Part shown: in pieces, positions 12,136 to 27,100 of the stretch
How positions within the stretch are numbered: position 1 is the stretch's first letter
How the letters are laid out: every line of letters begins with the position of its first letter
From: Synchiropus splendidus
Lineage: Eukaryota > Chordata > Actinopteri > Syngnathiformes > Callionymidae
DNA: 64,000 nt
Reading direction: 5' to 3'
Assembly (NCBI RefSeq): GCF_027744825.2
Contig: NC_071335.1
Span: forward strand, 10,269,001 to 10,333,000
Notes under the pieces: generated by a model
What the model was told of the DNA's origin: nothing
Seen by the model: only the letters and a program-made list of their open reading frames with translations
Database searches by the model: none
Program-made: the position numbers and the translations under genes

Positions 12136-15100
12136 TGAAGGCTGGTATTTTCTTTTAAAAAATAAAATCAGTTATGTTTCAAATTCTTGAATAATTAAAA
12201 AAATGGAGGTGTTTTCAGAGATGGACATGTTTGCAAATCAAACTAGGCCTGAGGTAAAAATATATTTTTTGTATGTCTTTTACATGGGTCGCACAGGTCA
12301 GGCAGTAGCAGTAAATAATCTTGTCATTCAATTTTTGTAATGTAATTCAAGCATGCTTCAATATTAGTTTCTAAGTAACATTTCTCAGACTCTTCTCAGA
12401 AAGTAGGAGAAGCAGAAAGAAGATGCTATCACCTCACCAGTATTTGTGTCCTGGAGCATATATGGAATATTAAATGTGTAAAAAAAGCTTGTCGTAAATG
12501 ATTGTGATCGTAATAAATACATGTTTTAATAGAGGCAGGACTTCATTTCAATTCATTTCTGACTGACTCAAACAATTATTGGGTCCAAATGGAACAGAAT
12601 TATCGTGTATAAACCTTCTTCTATGGGGGACATTTTTCACCCACCAGTTCCAGGTGCACGGCTTTATACGTAGTGATGTCATAACCAAAGCATCTATCTT
12701 GAAGGAGAATCATTAGATTGCACTGATGGATGGAAAATATCACCATCGTAGCACAAGGAATGTGGTTCTGTGCACCTAATGCAGTAGAGTTCACCGGACC
12801 ATCGCACCCTGATGTGTTTGGACTCAACTTAAATTTATTTATTTAAATGCAATTAATCACGATTCATTAATGATAAAGACCTTTGTTCGAGGCCCAGCCC
12901 AAGCCTTTAGTGGTTAAAATCATAAATCAAAGACCAAAGAGTTTCACCCTGTGGAGTGTCACCCCCATGATAACCGAGGGTCTACAAATCCACTTCAAGA
13001 CATTGTGATTCATGTATGCTAGCTGGCGTCTCACTTAATGGTTCTCTTGTGGTGAGAGTTACGAACATTGTAACATAGTCGACGACTGTTGGTCGCAAAG
13101 CTATAAGTAATATCTTGTTTGTTTTCTGTGTGTCATTTGTCCACACAGCATGCTGAGAAGCAACCGCATCAGCTGCGTGAGCAACAGCAGCTTTGTGGGT
13201 TTGAGCTCGGTGCGTCTCCTGTCGCTTTACGATAACCAGATCACCTCCATGAACCCAGGAGCCTTCGACACGCTGCACTCTCTCTCCACACTGTGAGTCG
13301 AAACAACAGCACTGATGCCTCTTTAAACTTCAACTTCGCTTCAGCGATGACATTAATCCTCTGCTTCCTCAGAAACCTTCTGGCCAATCCCTTCAACTGC
13401 AACTGTCACCTGACCTGGCTCGGTGACTGGCTGAGGAGGAAGCGCATTGTCACCGGCAACCCTCGCTGCCAAAGCCCTTACTTTCTGAAGGAGATCCCCA
13501 TACAGGATGTGGCAGTTCAGGACTTCGCCTGTGAAGAAGGTGAGATGGAAGAGTGTGGGATGCAGATCGAGGAGAAGCTGACTATGTCCTCACCAGGTAA
13601 CGATGAGAACAGCTGCTCTCCGGTGTTGAGGTGTCCGGCGGAGTGCTCCTGTCTGGACACTGTGGTGCGCTGCAGCAACAAGGGCCTTACCACGCTGCCC
13701 AAAGGTCTGCCCAAGGAGACCACTGAACTGTGAGTTCATAAGTCAGCCTTGACACATAGGACATGCATGAGAAGACAAGCTAATACCAGTGAAATACAGA
13801 TTCAGTTCTGAATTATTCTTGGAGAAATGTTCATTAAATGTTGAATACATGTTCAGTTCCAACTAGCATGCAACAAAACGTCACCATTCCAAATCATTTA
13901 TCAGTTGTACCTCATCCTTGTCAGTGCCCCCTCAAGGGCCTTTTAAGGTGGACCGTTAAGCAGTTCCATGAAAGATGCATGGTGCAAGCTTTCCACTTGC
14001 TTGTATTCATCCAGGAGGATTGAGAACCAGTCAGCTATGATTCGAAACGCGTAGACGTGCTGCATAATATCATGGACGATAAACAATCCACCCAGCAGCT
14101 TTCCAATGCGGTCCTGGTCTCATTTCACATTTATGAACCACAAGTGAGTTTACAAACTATTAGGGTTGCACAATTGTCCACATTTTATTAGAAATGCTTC
14201 ATAAATTGGTGGAAAAGTGCCTCCACAGCACATTTGCTGAAACTTCCATCCTTCCATGAGACAGACAACCAGTGATGATGTGGAAATGATTGCTCTAAAT
14301 TACACTCGCCGCATCAGGGTGGTTTTTCATTGTATTTTCCGTGTCCAATATTAACAGGAAAAGTATTAATATATTGAATTGGTAGTGTTTTGCCACAGTG
14401 CGCATGATGTGCGATGTGATTCCAGTCGTGTGAGAAAGAGCGGCAGCAGCTATAATTTATTCTGATGCTTGTGGGAATATTGCGCTCATGTGTTTATAAT
14501 GGCTCGTAGTGTAATGACTCTTCACACTGCTGAAGACCAGGAATTTCCCACATGACTAAATATCATCTCTCTGCCCCACCTCACCCCCCTCTCTCTTTTT
14601 TGGACCTCACTGTTTTCAAACCTCTCCATTCCCACGTCTCTCCCTCCCTCTCCCAGGTATCTGGACGGTAACCACTTCACCCAGGTTCCAGTGGAGCTCT
14701 CCAATTACAAACACCTGACGCTCATGTAAGTGTCACACACACATATCAGCAGCGCACTAATTCACTAATCACAAGTTCGTCCAAAAAGAGGAGAGAAGGG
14801 GTCATGACTTGGCTTGTGTTTCCTGCACACAACACTGACTGGAATGTTGTTGGAGATCCTGTCTGGCCCTTTAGAGAGTTGGATTTCTGATGAGCGTAAA
14901 ATGTGTTCTGCATTATGTTTGTGTGTCAGTTACTGCAGCATGTGTTGTCAACACTGCCTGTGAGTGTCTTCATGTTTGCTTCCTTTACAGTGATTTGAGT
15001 AACAACCAGATCAGCACGTTGTCCAACCACAGCCTCAGTAACATGTCCGAGCTGCTTACCCTGTGAGTCCGGCTTTACATCATCCTCATGCAGTGTGTGT

Positions 15101-18100
15101 GTGGGTGTGTGTTATAAAGTCACAGGAAATACCAACCTTTGAATGCCAAAGCAGAGCTGTCCATAACCACCAGTCCTTGGCACTCCAGCCATCTGGCCTC
15201 ATGCAGAGCATGAATAATATAGATTATTACCGCAGGCGCCTATTCTTGGAAGGATAATGTCAAACTTTTTGCAACATCTGGCCACATAAAGAAAATTGCA
15301 GGATTAGGGAGAACACTTCTGGTGTCACAGTTTCCCGCTGCCATCAAGTGGACCCCTCTTGTTGCCGGGAAACAAGCTGAAGTTGCATATTATCATCAGC
15401 ACGGCGATCTGAAGAGTGCTTTCCCTTTAAATGATTAAAGATGACGATAGGTGGATTAAAACAACTTATGACAAGATAGAATGTGCTGTAGGGAGCACAA
15501 GTCTCAGCTCCTAGATAAAAAATAAACAAATAAAATAAATGCAAGCCTATAGGCAGATCAAAAGTTATTTTCTGGACCACTTTGCCTCATGCGCTGGATC
15601 ACACATATGCTGTTCCTCAGTTGAAATGTGAAATGATATGAGTTTCGACGACATTTGTGCTTTATTTGCTTGTGAAAACACATAATTATTTGGGCTACAG
15701 TCTTATGTACGAGGTCACACCAGAATCCGACTGCCCCGGCGCTATGGCAGATGCTAAATGTGCTAAACTATCAGGTTGGAGATAGTTAAACACTTGAATC
15801 TGTCCCGCATTCTAGCTCACACTCGACCGATTATCCATGAGCTTTATAGTTCATATCACACAAAACCTAAGTAACTTTTGATGCCGGTCAAAAGGCAGTG
15901 CTATCACGGCCTTAGACTGTATCATTCAGATTCACAGACATCATGTGTCAGATCTATGGCATTTTTCAAGCTCGGTCAGAAAATAACTCACCATTGACTC
16001 CCGTTCATATTTTTTGTTAACTCAGGTCCCATGAGGCGGAAGTAGATGGGCAGGACTTATGCTCCCCATAGGCAAAGCTTGTGAGGGGAGAAGACTATGG
16101 TGTGATGTAAAGACAAATTCCCCGATGTATGTGTCCAGAACCAGGCTAGCAAGGCTGCATGGTGTGGAAGTAGCAACTGCACGCTCTCAGAATTAAGGTT
16201 GCCGGTTCATATCCAGCATGGAGCGAAGTTCCCGCACCTAAGTTTGGACCAACCGGGCTTTGTGAACTTAAAGGATGCAGGCCCGTGAACCATGACATCA
16301 TCAATGGGCATGTCGTATCAGTCACTTCGGGAAACTATATTGGCCAACTCACATGCCAGTACCTCAAAGACATAATCGCCGTCTATGTCTCCACATCATT
16401 AAAAGTGGTTACATGCTTGACAGTCGAATGAAAGCAAAGGCTTTCAGAATAGATATTGAGTCACAGAATCCACTACAGCTCCAGAATCAGAACTGTGCTG
16501 GTGTAAGAGGCTCTGTATGGGGATGAGATGAGTAAATATAATGGCCCATCTAGTGTGAACAACAATTACAAAATGTTTCCAATGAATGAATCTGTTAATG
16601 TCTGTATGTAATAAGATGTTAAGGAGAGCAATACAGTTTACACATATAAGCTATGTTGCTCTTCACCTCATCATACTTGGTTAAAAATGATCAGCATACT
16701 AATGGTTATCTTTTTTTTATGTGGGGATAAAGAATCCTGAGTTACAACCGCCTGCGGTGCATACCAGTGCGGGCGTTTGATGGACTCAAGTCTCTTCGCT
16801 TATTGTGAGTATCTGTAACAGAAGCAAAACTGCCGGTTCTCAATCGCCCACATGTGCGCCACACATTCCGGCTCAACCTTCGCTCTCCCGTAGGTCTCTC
16901 CATGGTAACGACATATCGCTGATACCAGAAGGAGCCTTCAAAGACCTGGCATCTCTTTCCCACCTGTGAGAAGCACACAGACACACACTTCTCAATCTCC
17001 TTGATCAATACCACTTGTTCATAGTAGCACCCCCTTTTCACAGCAATATTACATATTCCTTCTTTGCCAAGCATTCAAATAATAGATGTAGGTAGATAAG
17101 TCTTAACAGAGGTATCCTTGCTTACTCTCCTCTCACTGTCCTGCAGGGCTCTGGGCGCCAACCCTCTGTACTGCGACTGCCACATGCAGTGGCTGTCAGA
17201 CTGGGTGAAGAGTGGCTACAAGGAACCAGGCATCGCCCGCTGCGCTGGGCCTGGAGATATGACAGATAAACTGCTGCTCACCACACCGTCCAAGAAGTTC
17301 ACCTGCACAGGTGGATACATCCTCTTGATCTGATGTCCACTTATAAATATCTATATATTTATACTAGTGGTGGGACTGATGATTACGATTAATTAATTAA
17401 AATAACACTATTATGATTAATTAAGTATAACCAAAAAAATAATTTAATTTAACATGATAAAATCTAAATTCTTATACAAATATATTTCCACTGCTCTGAA
17501 TGTATTTGAAATTCTTATACAAATATTTTCAAGACATTAAAAGGGCTTTATAAGGTGATATCAAAACTTGAATATAGCCACCATCCTGATTTATTGTGCT
17601 ATTGTCTAACTGATGCAAAATAATTACATTACTTTTTATTAATTATTTTACTTTATTTTGTTTAAATGTATGTATCGCTCCATCAAATTCATTCAAATTG
17701 AAAGATGTGGCTTCTTGTGGCAAATATTCTTATGCAATTTAACTGCGATTAATTAATCTCAAATTAACTAGATTAATTTTTTAAATCGAATCCCACCCCT
17801 AATTTATACATATAACTTTTGGCAAAGGCTTTTCACCATGAGACCCACAAGAGAACGTTAGTGGGCCTGATAAAGCTTTGGCTGCCGCAAAAAGCCTAGC
17901 TGTGTTGCATATTTATCTCCCAGCATGTGTTTTAGTCAAAAATCCTTTTTATCAATTTTCAAGCCAATATGATGCTCCAAAACATTTTTTTGTTGTGTAA
18001 TGTTTGAATTATCAATGTTCAGTATATTTTTCCTTGTTTACAATTTCACCATGTCACGTATGTGTCATATTTTGAGAGTCACACCAACAACAAAGCACTG

Positions 18101-21100
18101 TTGTTTTAAAGTTACCAACCAAAGCTGTTTCTTTAGCTCCTCCCTGAATCTGCTGTGGTCTTCTGATTAACTGTACTGTTGAATCACACTACCTGTGAAC
18201 GCGTGACTGAAACCTATTTTTGACCTAACCTGACTGACGCACGGTAGAGGTTCCTGGGCCGTGTGGTTTTCTGGTAGCAGGTACAGTATCGAACATAAGT
18301 ACTTTCTCCTCTGTTGGTCTCCTAAGTTCCCTCAGACTGCCCCAACTCGCTTGTGTCCTTCAACCCTGAAGAAAACCAAACCAGCCTTTTTCTCCCTTCA
18401 AGCTCCCTGTGTTCCTACCAGCGTTGCTTGTTTGTCAACTTGGGGACTTGTACGTCGCAGGGAAAACACACATATTGCTTTGCATTCATGAGCCGCAACT
18501 GTTTCTGCCTGAGCTTGCTAGTTTTCACAGACATTGTACTGCCCCCTCTTGCTCTTGGGCGTGAGAATGTGTTGCTTGTACCCTCACTTGTGATCATAAT
18601 CTTTGGCTAGTGACTCAATGAACTTGATGATGGGTACAAGTCAGTGAAATCCTTTTTCCTCACTGACTGGTTCTCTCATTGAAAAACTGAAAGATAGATC
18701 TAGAGGACCACAACTAAGGGTTTTGACATACAAGTCCCCAAAAATGTATTAATGTGTGTCGTGGTCAGGTTCCACATGGCTAACACAAAAGCTTAAACCT
18801 ACAGTATACGTTTGCTTTTCCACAGGTCCAGTGGAGTTAAGTGTCCAGGCTAAATGTGAGCCCTGTCTGTCCAATCCATGCCAAAATGATGGCACTTGCT
18901 CCAATGACCCGGTCAACTACTACCGCTGCAACTGCCCCTTTGGCTTTAAGGTACTGAGTTTTGAAAAAAACAAAGAGTTTTGATGAAACCTTTGTAAATA
19001 TATGATGTTTTTTGGGGTCCCTAGGGTCAAAACTGCGAAGAGCCAATTCACGCCTGCATCAGCAATCCTTGCCTGAATGGAGGGACCTGCCATCTGAAGG
19101 AAGGAGATGGGGGCAACTTCTGGTGAGACATACATGATTTATTTCTGTAGCCTGGATGGGGCTAGAAAATCTTACTTAAACAATGTCCATCTTTCCTGTG
19201 TCAGTGGGAAAGGAAACTGGCATATTCAACATCCCAATGACAGACTGACTAACATTTACCGGCTGCACCAAATCTCAGGAACTTACTTACCACTTACCAG
19301 AACACTATATTGAAATTGGTCCGTCATGAGTGTCTACTTGATATCCACATGCCGAACAGGTTGTAAACCACTAACAAGTTGGATGAAGAGATGGAGGTGT
19401 GAAGGAAAGGACATGAGAAATTAAAGTTCTGTCAGAGCGGACAAGGCTCTGTGACAGATGCCACCACATCGTGGAGACATGGTTTTGATTCACCACCAGC
19501 CCTTTTGCATGTTGTGTTTAAGAAAGTGAACTGGTCATGTGAGTGGAAATAGTTGACATGAATGGGGGAATTTTAAACAAGAACTCGTGGAGAGGAGAGA
19601 CAGAAAATATGTAGAGGAAGGATGTTAGAAATGGAAGTACTGGTCAATAGAAGAAGAGGGAGGCAACTATTGAGAATGTGAGATTTTGTGTCCTGTTTAC
19701 ACTGAATAATGCAAGACCTTACATGGTTATGTCCATGAAGTCTCTCATAAGAAGCTGTTAAGGTAGCTCAACATTAGCCAGATGCATGTAAAAACTGCAA
19801 GAAATATAAACTAGAGAAACTGGTTTTCAAAGGACTTAATTGGGGCAATAATAAATCTATGTCAAACCAAATGAAGCTAGTTTTTACTTGCAGGCCCACA
19901 GGGAAGTTAGCTGCAATACTTTGAAATCAGACTTGCAGTCAGAATGTTTGTGGATGTGAGGCAAGGAAGAACATGAAAGTCGCTCTGGCTGTGTCTCGCT
20001 GTGAACGTACCTCTTAAGAAATGGTGGTGTGTCTTCTTCTTGAGCGTGACACAGTCAGGTTCTAAATGTTTCACCACCAAATAAATGGTCTGTCCCTCTA
20101 ATCCTTCAGCAAGAAGCAGATACAGTTGTTCACAATCAAGTTTATGGCTGACGGCGATAAAAGAAGAGAGCGTCGAGAGGCCATTCTTCAAGCTTCTCAG
20201 TGGAGTGAAGTGTAACTAATGCTCATCCCACCAGACCTGGTGTGACATCTGTAATCTCTACGCAGATGTTGTTGAGAAAAGTGCCATCTGTCACTTTGTT
20301 TTCCCCTTCACTGTCAAATCCTAGCGGCATATTCCTTTGCTAGCGGACCATTTCCCAATACCCATGTCATCGCTCAATCGGCTAATAAATCATGCAGCAC
20401 GTGGGGGTCATGCTGCTCCCACTCGAGAGGATCCACTTAGGAAGAGATGGATTCATTAGGCAGAATTCTGACCTGAAGTCCTTCTGTACTGTGTCTGATT
20501 GGCTTGGTTGGAAGTGAAGACTCTACTTTCAAGGGTGTGTTTGCCACCATCGGTCACTTTTCTCCATAAACCTGTGAGCCGCTGACAGCATCAGGCGCTC
20601 CGGTGATGGTGCTGCCATGCTAATGGCAGCAGGGGTGAACTTACTGGTCGTAATTGGCTCAAGGGGAGCGTCTGTCCTCTGGACAGCCCTGTTGTGAGGC
20701 TGCTATTTTCCTCATTAGGCTGATCAGTATTAACAGGAGGCAGGCTAATGGCTGTCTGTGCGCTGTGGAGCTGGTCTGAACCTCCAGGGATCCATCCATT
20801 GATTTGTATTCCCTCTATGTTGCCCGACTCCCTTCCATTCAATATGGTCTTCCGGACGTCTTTATGTGAATGATTTCTGCGTCTGCGCCGCTTAGAGGAG
20901 GGATGCCCATGTTGAATATGGGATGAGATATTAGAGCACAAGGTGCCTGCCGTGTCTGTCAACAGATCCCCATGATTTCCTGCGGGGAATAGTCCATAAC
21001 ATTGTGACCACTTGTGTTATTTTCTTCACTTTCGCAAGATCATTAGAAAGAGAGTCACAATATTGACAGACTTGCCTTCATTTTCAGCCAGAGTTTCTGT

Positions 21101-24100
21101 TTACAATCCGTCGCACCAAAATCGAATCTCACATACTAATTGAGTAGCTGGCTTCAAAATAAACATTGAAGTGTTTCTATTTATGAAGATATATTATATC
21201 AGAGTTTCCAAAATCCCCCCCAATTCAGAATGGTCTGTAAAGAATGGAGTGAGCAACAAAAATGGCCTTATAAATAACCCACGATCTGCACTATTTGTCA
21301 CACATTCTATACTAACTTAGTAAAACATGGCCGCTCTAGAACTTTATACGTGCATGTTTTACACCCAGACGAGTCACCGGAAGACGAAGCGGTTCGTGTA
21401 GGCACTAAATTTGTTGCTTTCCAAATTCAATTTCTCAGAAATGGATGAACATGGTTCATTCTAGGTGGCGCCTCAGCTTGCTAACTCTGAGGGCAATGCT
21501 TAAACAAACGCTCAAACAAGTATATAGTCACTTCTAAGTCATGCACCGCAATCATCCTAAAATAGAAATTGCCTTCACCTTCATCATTACTTTTTGGCCG
21601 TTTTACTCAGTGATATTTGTTCCATTTCAGGTGTGTGTGTCCAGAAGGCTTTGAGGGCGACACGTGTGAGGTCAACATTGATGACTGCGAGGACAACGAC
21701 TGTGAGAATAACTCCACCTGCGTGGACGGGATCAACAACTACACGTGCATGTGCTCACCTGAGTACACAGGTAACTCACGGTGCCGGCGTGTCCACGTGA
21801 GCTGTGCGTCTGCTTTTGCAGTGTGCTAACCGTCTCTGATCGCTAACATTTGTGGCCGTCTTCTCTCTGTTGCTGTCTCGCTCTGCTTTCTGTCCGTCTT
21901 TTCTGTGGTCGCAGCTGCTACCAATGAGGTGGAGAGAGGTCAGTCTGTTCTTCTCTGTCCCTGCCGTCTTTCTCTTTTCTCCCACCGCCCTACGTTTCTT
22001 TCCTCATTTCCTGTGGTTTATCCCTGCAAACTCAAAAACTGAAATTCATTACCAGGTACTATACTCTCTGGCTCCATGTTAGCAGTGCATGTCCTTGATG
22101 TTTAAACACATCACTGACTCTGCAATCCGTCCTCTGAGGAATCTGCCAGCTGCAGCACATAAACTCCGCCCATCTTTAGGAGTCTCAAGGAGTCTTTTGA
22201 AGCAAGACCTAAACAGGCAATATATACTGTATGGATGTGTTTATAGTTACGTTTAAATTCCATTAAACGAGTGCAACATTGGACTCTTACATGCACAGAC
22301 AATAATAGCCGAGTCATTTGTCCACAAACACAGAGCTCTCCGTATTGATTTGCATCTTTACAGAACGGCAGCAGGCATATTTTTATGGGATAAAATTGAG
22401 GACATAAAAGTGAATGCAGCCCTCAAGAGAATAAAAAATGAAAAGTGCTGAATCAATTCAAGTGCAGAAAACACAAAGGTACTGCAACAGTCACATTGGT
22501 GAGATGATTTACTCAAAAACACAAACGTACTGCAACAGTCACATTAGTGAGATGATTTACTCATGTAAGAGATTATATTCGTAGGACACGAGCTGATTAT
22601 CGGGTAAGATTTTAATTATCTTGTGTTGTCTGGACTGAGTTTATTCCTCAGGGATTTATTTGGAATCAATTCGGAGGTCCGAGGAGACAGCGCATCGCAA
22701 CACACCTGGGAATGCCGTATTTGACATTCCCAGAAATGAGATCATTTATCAGAAGGCTGTGTTAGTGCTGCCCATGGGAGAGTCATCCATCATCACACAC
22801 ACACAAACACACACACGCACACAGGAGCCAAACAGACTGAAAGATTGGAATGTTACATGTTGGAACTTTCTTGACAAATGATATTCTTAAGTGTGAAATT
22901 CTTGTTTATGTTTGCTCGTGTAAGTGTGTTCTTAAGTCTGTGTGAATAAGACCCTGGATGTGTGTTTCTCCAGGTGAGCTTTGCGAAGAAAAGCTGGACT
23001 TCTGCGCACCAGAGTTGAACCCGTGCCAACATGACTCCAAGTGCATTCTCATCAATAAAGGATACAAGTGAGTTATACAGCTACAAAAAAAAATCAAATC
23101 AAGCAATAACATAAGGTCAAATAAAAAGGTCAATTTTATTTTACCTTAAAATTGACATTTGTAGTTCAAAAGTTGAGCTAGTCTCCTCCTGCCTTTGACA
23201 GGTGTGAGTGCACTCCAGGTTATGTAGGTGAGCACTGTGAGTTGGACTTCGACGACTGTAAAGATAACAAATGTCAAAATGGAGGCCATTGCATTGACGC
23301 GGTCGACGGGTACACGTGCGTCTGTCCGCAGGGGTACAGGTGAGTAACGCCACCAGTCACTGTGTCTTACGAGTTAGCTGATGTGTGTCACTCACTTCAC
23401 TGTCCTGAACTACTTTAATTTACTTGAAGAACTATGAAATGGATAATGGAATAAAAGTTTTAAAAAAAAGATAATGATGCTCTTGGACCTTTCATACTCA
23501 ATGAAAGTTGCTGAAGTATTGTAGTGCATATCAAACAACAAAATACCAGAAACATTTTTTTTTAGATCATGAACGGCAGCCACTGATGTGTGGCGTATGT
23601 GTGGCTGTTTTTGTTGCCAGATCCTGAAGAAAACAACGGCCATAATTAGTACATTAAAAAAAAATGTGAAATGTAATTTCTCCAAATCTAAATTATTCTT
23701 ACTTTCTATAAATAATTGCTGTCATATTACATTATTTTCAAAAAACACAAAGTAGAATGAAGATTACAGGATATTGAAGCAGGTCAAGGTACAAATATAC
23801 AGTACAGCCACACTTCCTAAATGTGTCGCCTGTTTCTCAGTGGGTTGTTCTGCGAGTTTTCCCCCCCGATGGTCCTTCCTCGCACCAGTCCATGCGACAA
23901 CCACGACTGCCTCAACGGGGCGCAGTGCGTAGTCATGGGAGCGGACCCCCGCTGTCAGTGTCTTCATGGCTATGAGGGAGAACGCTGCGAGACGCTGGTC
24001 AGTGTCAACTTTGTCGACCGAGAGTCGTACCTGCAACTCCCGTCCAACCTGATCTCACCGCAGACCAACATCAGCCTGCAGGTGAGTGCTGAAACTGACG

Positions 24101-27100
24101 TTCAAATTTGGCTCATGTGGTGGTAATATTTCTGGCTGACTATCTCTAATGTACATTTGATAGAATACATTTTGCATTTTTCAACTGAAGTAGTTGTGTT
24201 GCAACTAGGTGTTCATTTATAACTTTGCTTGAATCAGCATTTTGTATTGTAGTGAATTTTGCCTGCAAGATAAACATTTCAAAGAATGTGTTTTTGCTCC
24301 ATTAGTAAGCACTGCATTATTTATTTTGTAATATGTGAGTCCATTGTGCGTCCAAAATGCGTTATTTCTGTAATAAAAAAATGCCATGTAGTTCCACTTC
24401 TGGTGTTGACAAAGCAGTGCACGAGCAGCTCCAGTTTGTCACAAATGGAAATGCTGGTTTGTTTCTCAGATTGCTACAGATGAGGACAGTGGGGTGTTGC
24501 TGTACAAAGGGGATAATGATCACATTGCCATGGAGCTGTTCAGAGGACGGCTGCGGGTCAGCTACGATACCGGCGCCTACCCTCCGTCAGCCATTTACAG
24601 GTGAACATTCATCCTCACGGCGCCTCGTTCTCATGATGAACGACTCTTACGCTGATGCTAATCATGTCTGTCTCAGCGTGGAGACGGTGAATGATGGGAC
24701 TTTCCACGCCGTCGAGCTGGTGGCGTCCGATGACACTCTGTCTCTGTCCATCGACGGGGGGCTGCCAAAATCCATCCACTCCATCAGTAAACAGTCCACA
24801 CTCAACATCGACTCGCCGCTTTACCTGGGAGGTGAGCAGATCGGCTTTGGCGAGCTCATTATTTCACTTTTAAAAATAGAATTCACTGACAAGTTCGTCT
24901 GCACAGAATAGAAGAATGAAATTATCTGGAACATCTTCAGCGATGGACGTTCATTAATAAAACTGGCTGTGAGGTGTTCATTAGCTCAGGTGACTGCAGA
25001 GGTCACACCAGGCTGTCATGGCTACTGAAGGTTGGACCCAAGTGCAAGGTGTGCTGGTCGACAGAAGGCACGGAGAGGAGAGTAATTCAAGAAATGAATG
25101 AATAGAGACGAGACAACTTACAGACAAACTCGTAAGGAGAACAAAAGGTGCCGGAACCAGAGCGCGGACCGGAAACTACACGTGGGGACTGGGGAAGAAT
25201 CTGGAACCGAACTAGAATCAAGCCTAAATAACGCAGAGAACACAAGCACAAGCTCAGGAGGCCCAGTAAACAAAAAGCGCTTGGTGGTGGAAAACACACA
25301 CGAGAATATAACTACGTCAATGAGAAATGAAAAGTGAGGCTTGCAAAACGCGCACACGTGGGTAGAATAGCGAAGGAGAGGAGAGAAACAGAAATGGAGG
25401 GAGGAAGAACAGGGAACTAAGAAAGTGTCTGAAATGGAATTCAAGCGCACACAGGAGCTAGAAAATTCTAGGGAATGGAACAAGAGAGTTTAAGTCTTGG
25501 AAGAGTTTACCGTGAAGGAACGCGAAGCAACCATCTGACGGCACAAGTTGGCGTTGAGGCATTGATATCAATGGGAGGCTTGGAGGATGATCAAATGCAC
25601 GCCTGCTGTGCCGCTCGAAAAGCTGAATGGAAAGAAGGAAGAGGAAACACAGGAACAACCGGGAGTGACCAAAATAATAGCATGAAACAACACGGACAAA
25701 ACAGTCAAACAAAGTGCGGACATGACACAGGCTTTCCAGCTTGACTTCTAGTAGACTAGTTATTCGTTTAGAAAAATAAATACTGGTCTTTGAAAAGTAT
25801 ATCTGAAACTCCATTGCTACTCTTTAATGTTCCGTATTTAAAACTTGGCGAATAACAAATAGTGAATAACTCCACATTGTTTAACTGTTACAGTTGAAAG
25901 ATTGAAAGTCTGAATGAATAATATAGCACATGAAGAAGAGCATGTGTGAACCAGTGGAGTCGTTTCTCTTCTAGGGATGCCTGAACGGACCTCAGCCTCG
26001 GGCGGTCTGTCAGCTCTGCAACACAGCTCCAGTGGACGCAATGGCACCAGCTTCCACGGCTGCCTGCGTAATCTATACATCAACGGGAAGCTCCAGGACC
26101 TCGGAGCGGGATCTGGACCTGCAGGCTCGGAGAAGGCGCAGAGCACTGGCAGAAGCTGGCTGGGTCAGGGGGTGGAGCCGGGCTGCCAGCCGTGTCAAAG
26201 AGGAGCATGTGAGCAAGGAGACTGCCACCCCACTGGCCATCGGGGATTCACATGCACCTGCCACCCGGGTTGGACTGGAACGTTGTGTGATGAACAAGTC
26301 AACAATCCATGCGATGGCAACAAGTGAGTTCAGAGCTTCTCACTGGAATATCCCTCTATTAAAGCTGTCAAATAACCATGGGGAACCAGTGACATCCAGT
26401 GTGTGTTGTGTCAACAATACAAAGGTGTATTTATCACGTTAGCTCCTGTGACTAAAATGACATCTGTGTCGTCGAACTTCAGGTGTGTCCACGGGACCTG
26501 CTTCGCCATCAACTCCTACTCTTACTCCTGCCGCTGCCAGCCAGGCTTTGCCGGCGTCCTCTGTGACGCGCAGAATCAGGAGTCCTCCGCCGCCTGCAGC
26601 CTACTCTACTGCAAACACGGCAAATGTCGAGTGTCAGGGTTGGGCAAGGCGTACTGCGAATGTAACAGCGGCTACACAGGAGAGGCATGTGACAAAGGTG
26701 AGCGCCGCTTCCGCCTTCAACATTTATGAGCAGAACTAACCAAGTAGTTTCCGCTTTGTGTGTTTTCTAACTCTCTGTCTTAACTCTTCTAATCTGCTGC
26801 CTCTTCAAACCAGCTTCTTCTGAGCTTCCTCTCAGTCCCCCTCGAGGGGTCACTCAGGTGAGGCTGTCGGGTCCAATAGAAAGTAGCTCGTCCATTTGCA
26901 TGGCTCCATGTAGTAGATCATCTCCCACATAAATGTGGCTTCAGTTCTTCTCTCATGTTTGAAGCATGTGATGGGACCTTGTTATGTTGCTAGGGGTGGT
27001 TTCTCTTTGGCAATGGCCAAAGAATAACAAATAATCAGGGTCATGTTTTACTTTTTTACTATGAAGTGGACACAATGTTCCGAATATTCACACACACAGG

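Noticed and set aside
20591..20962. 123-codon minus-strand open frame in slit2 intron
   Set aside because: No domain similarity; better explained as a possible noncoding conserved stretch.
24357..24911. 184-codon plus-strand open frame
   Set aside because: It is a read-through of two slit2 laminin-G exons and their short intron, mostly in shifted frames.
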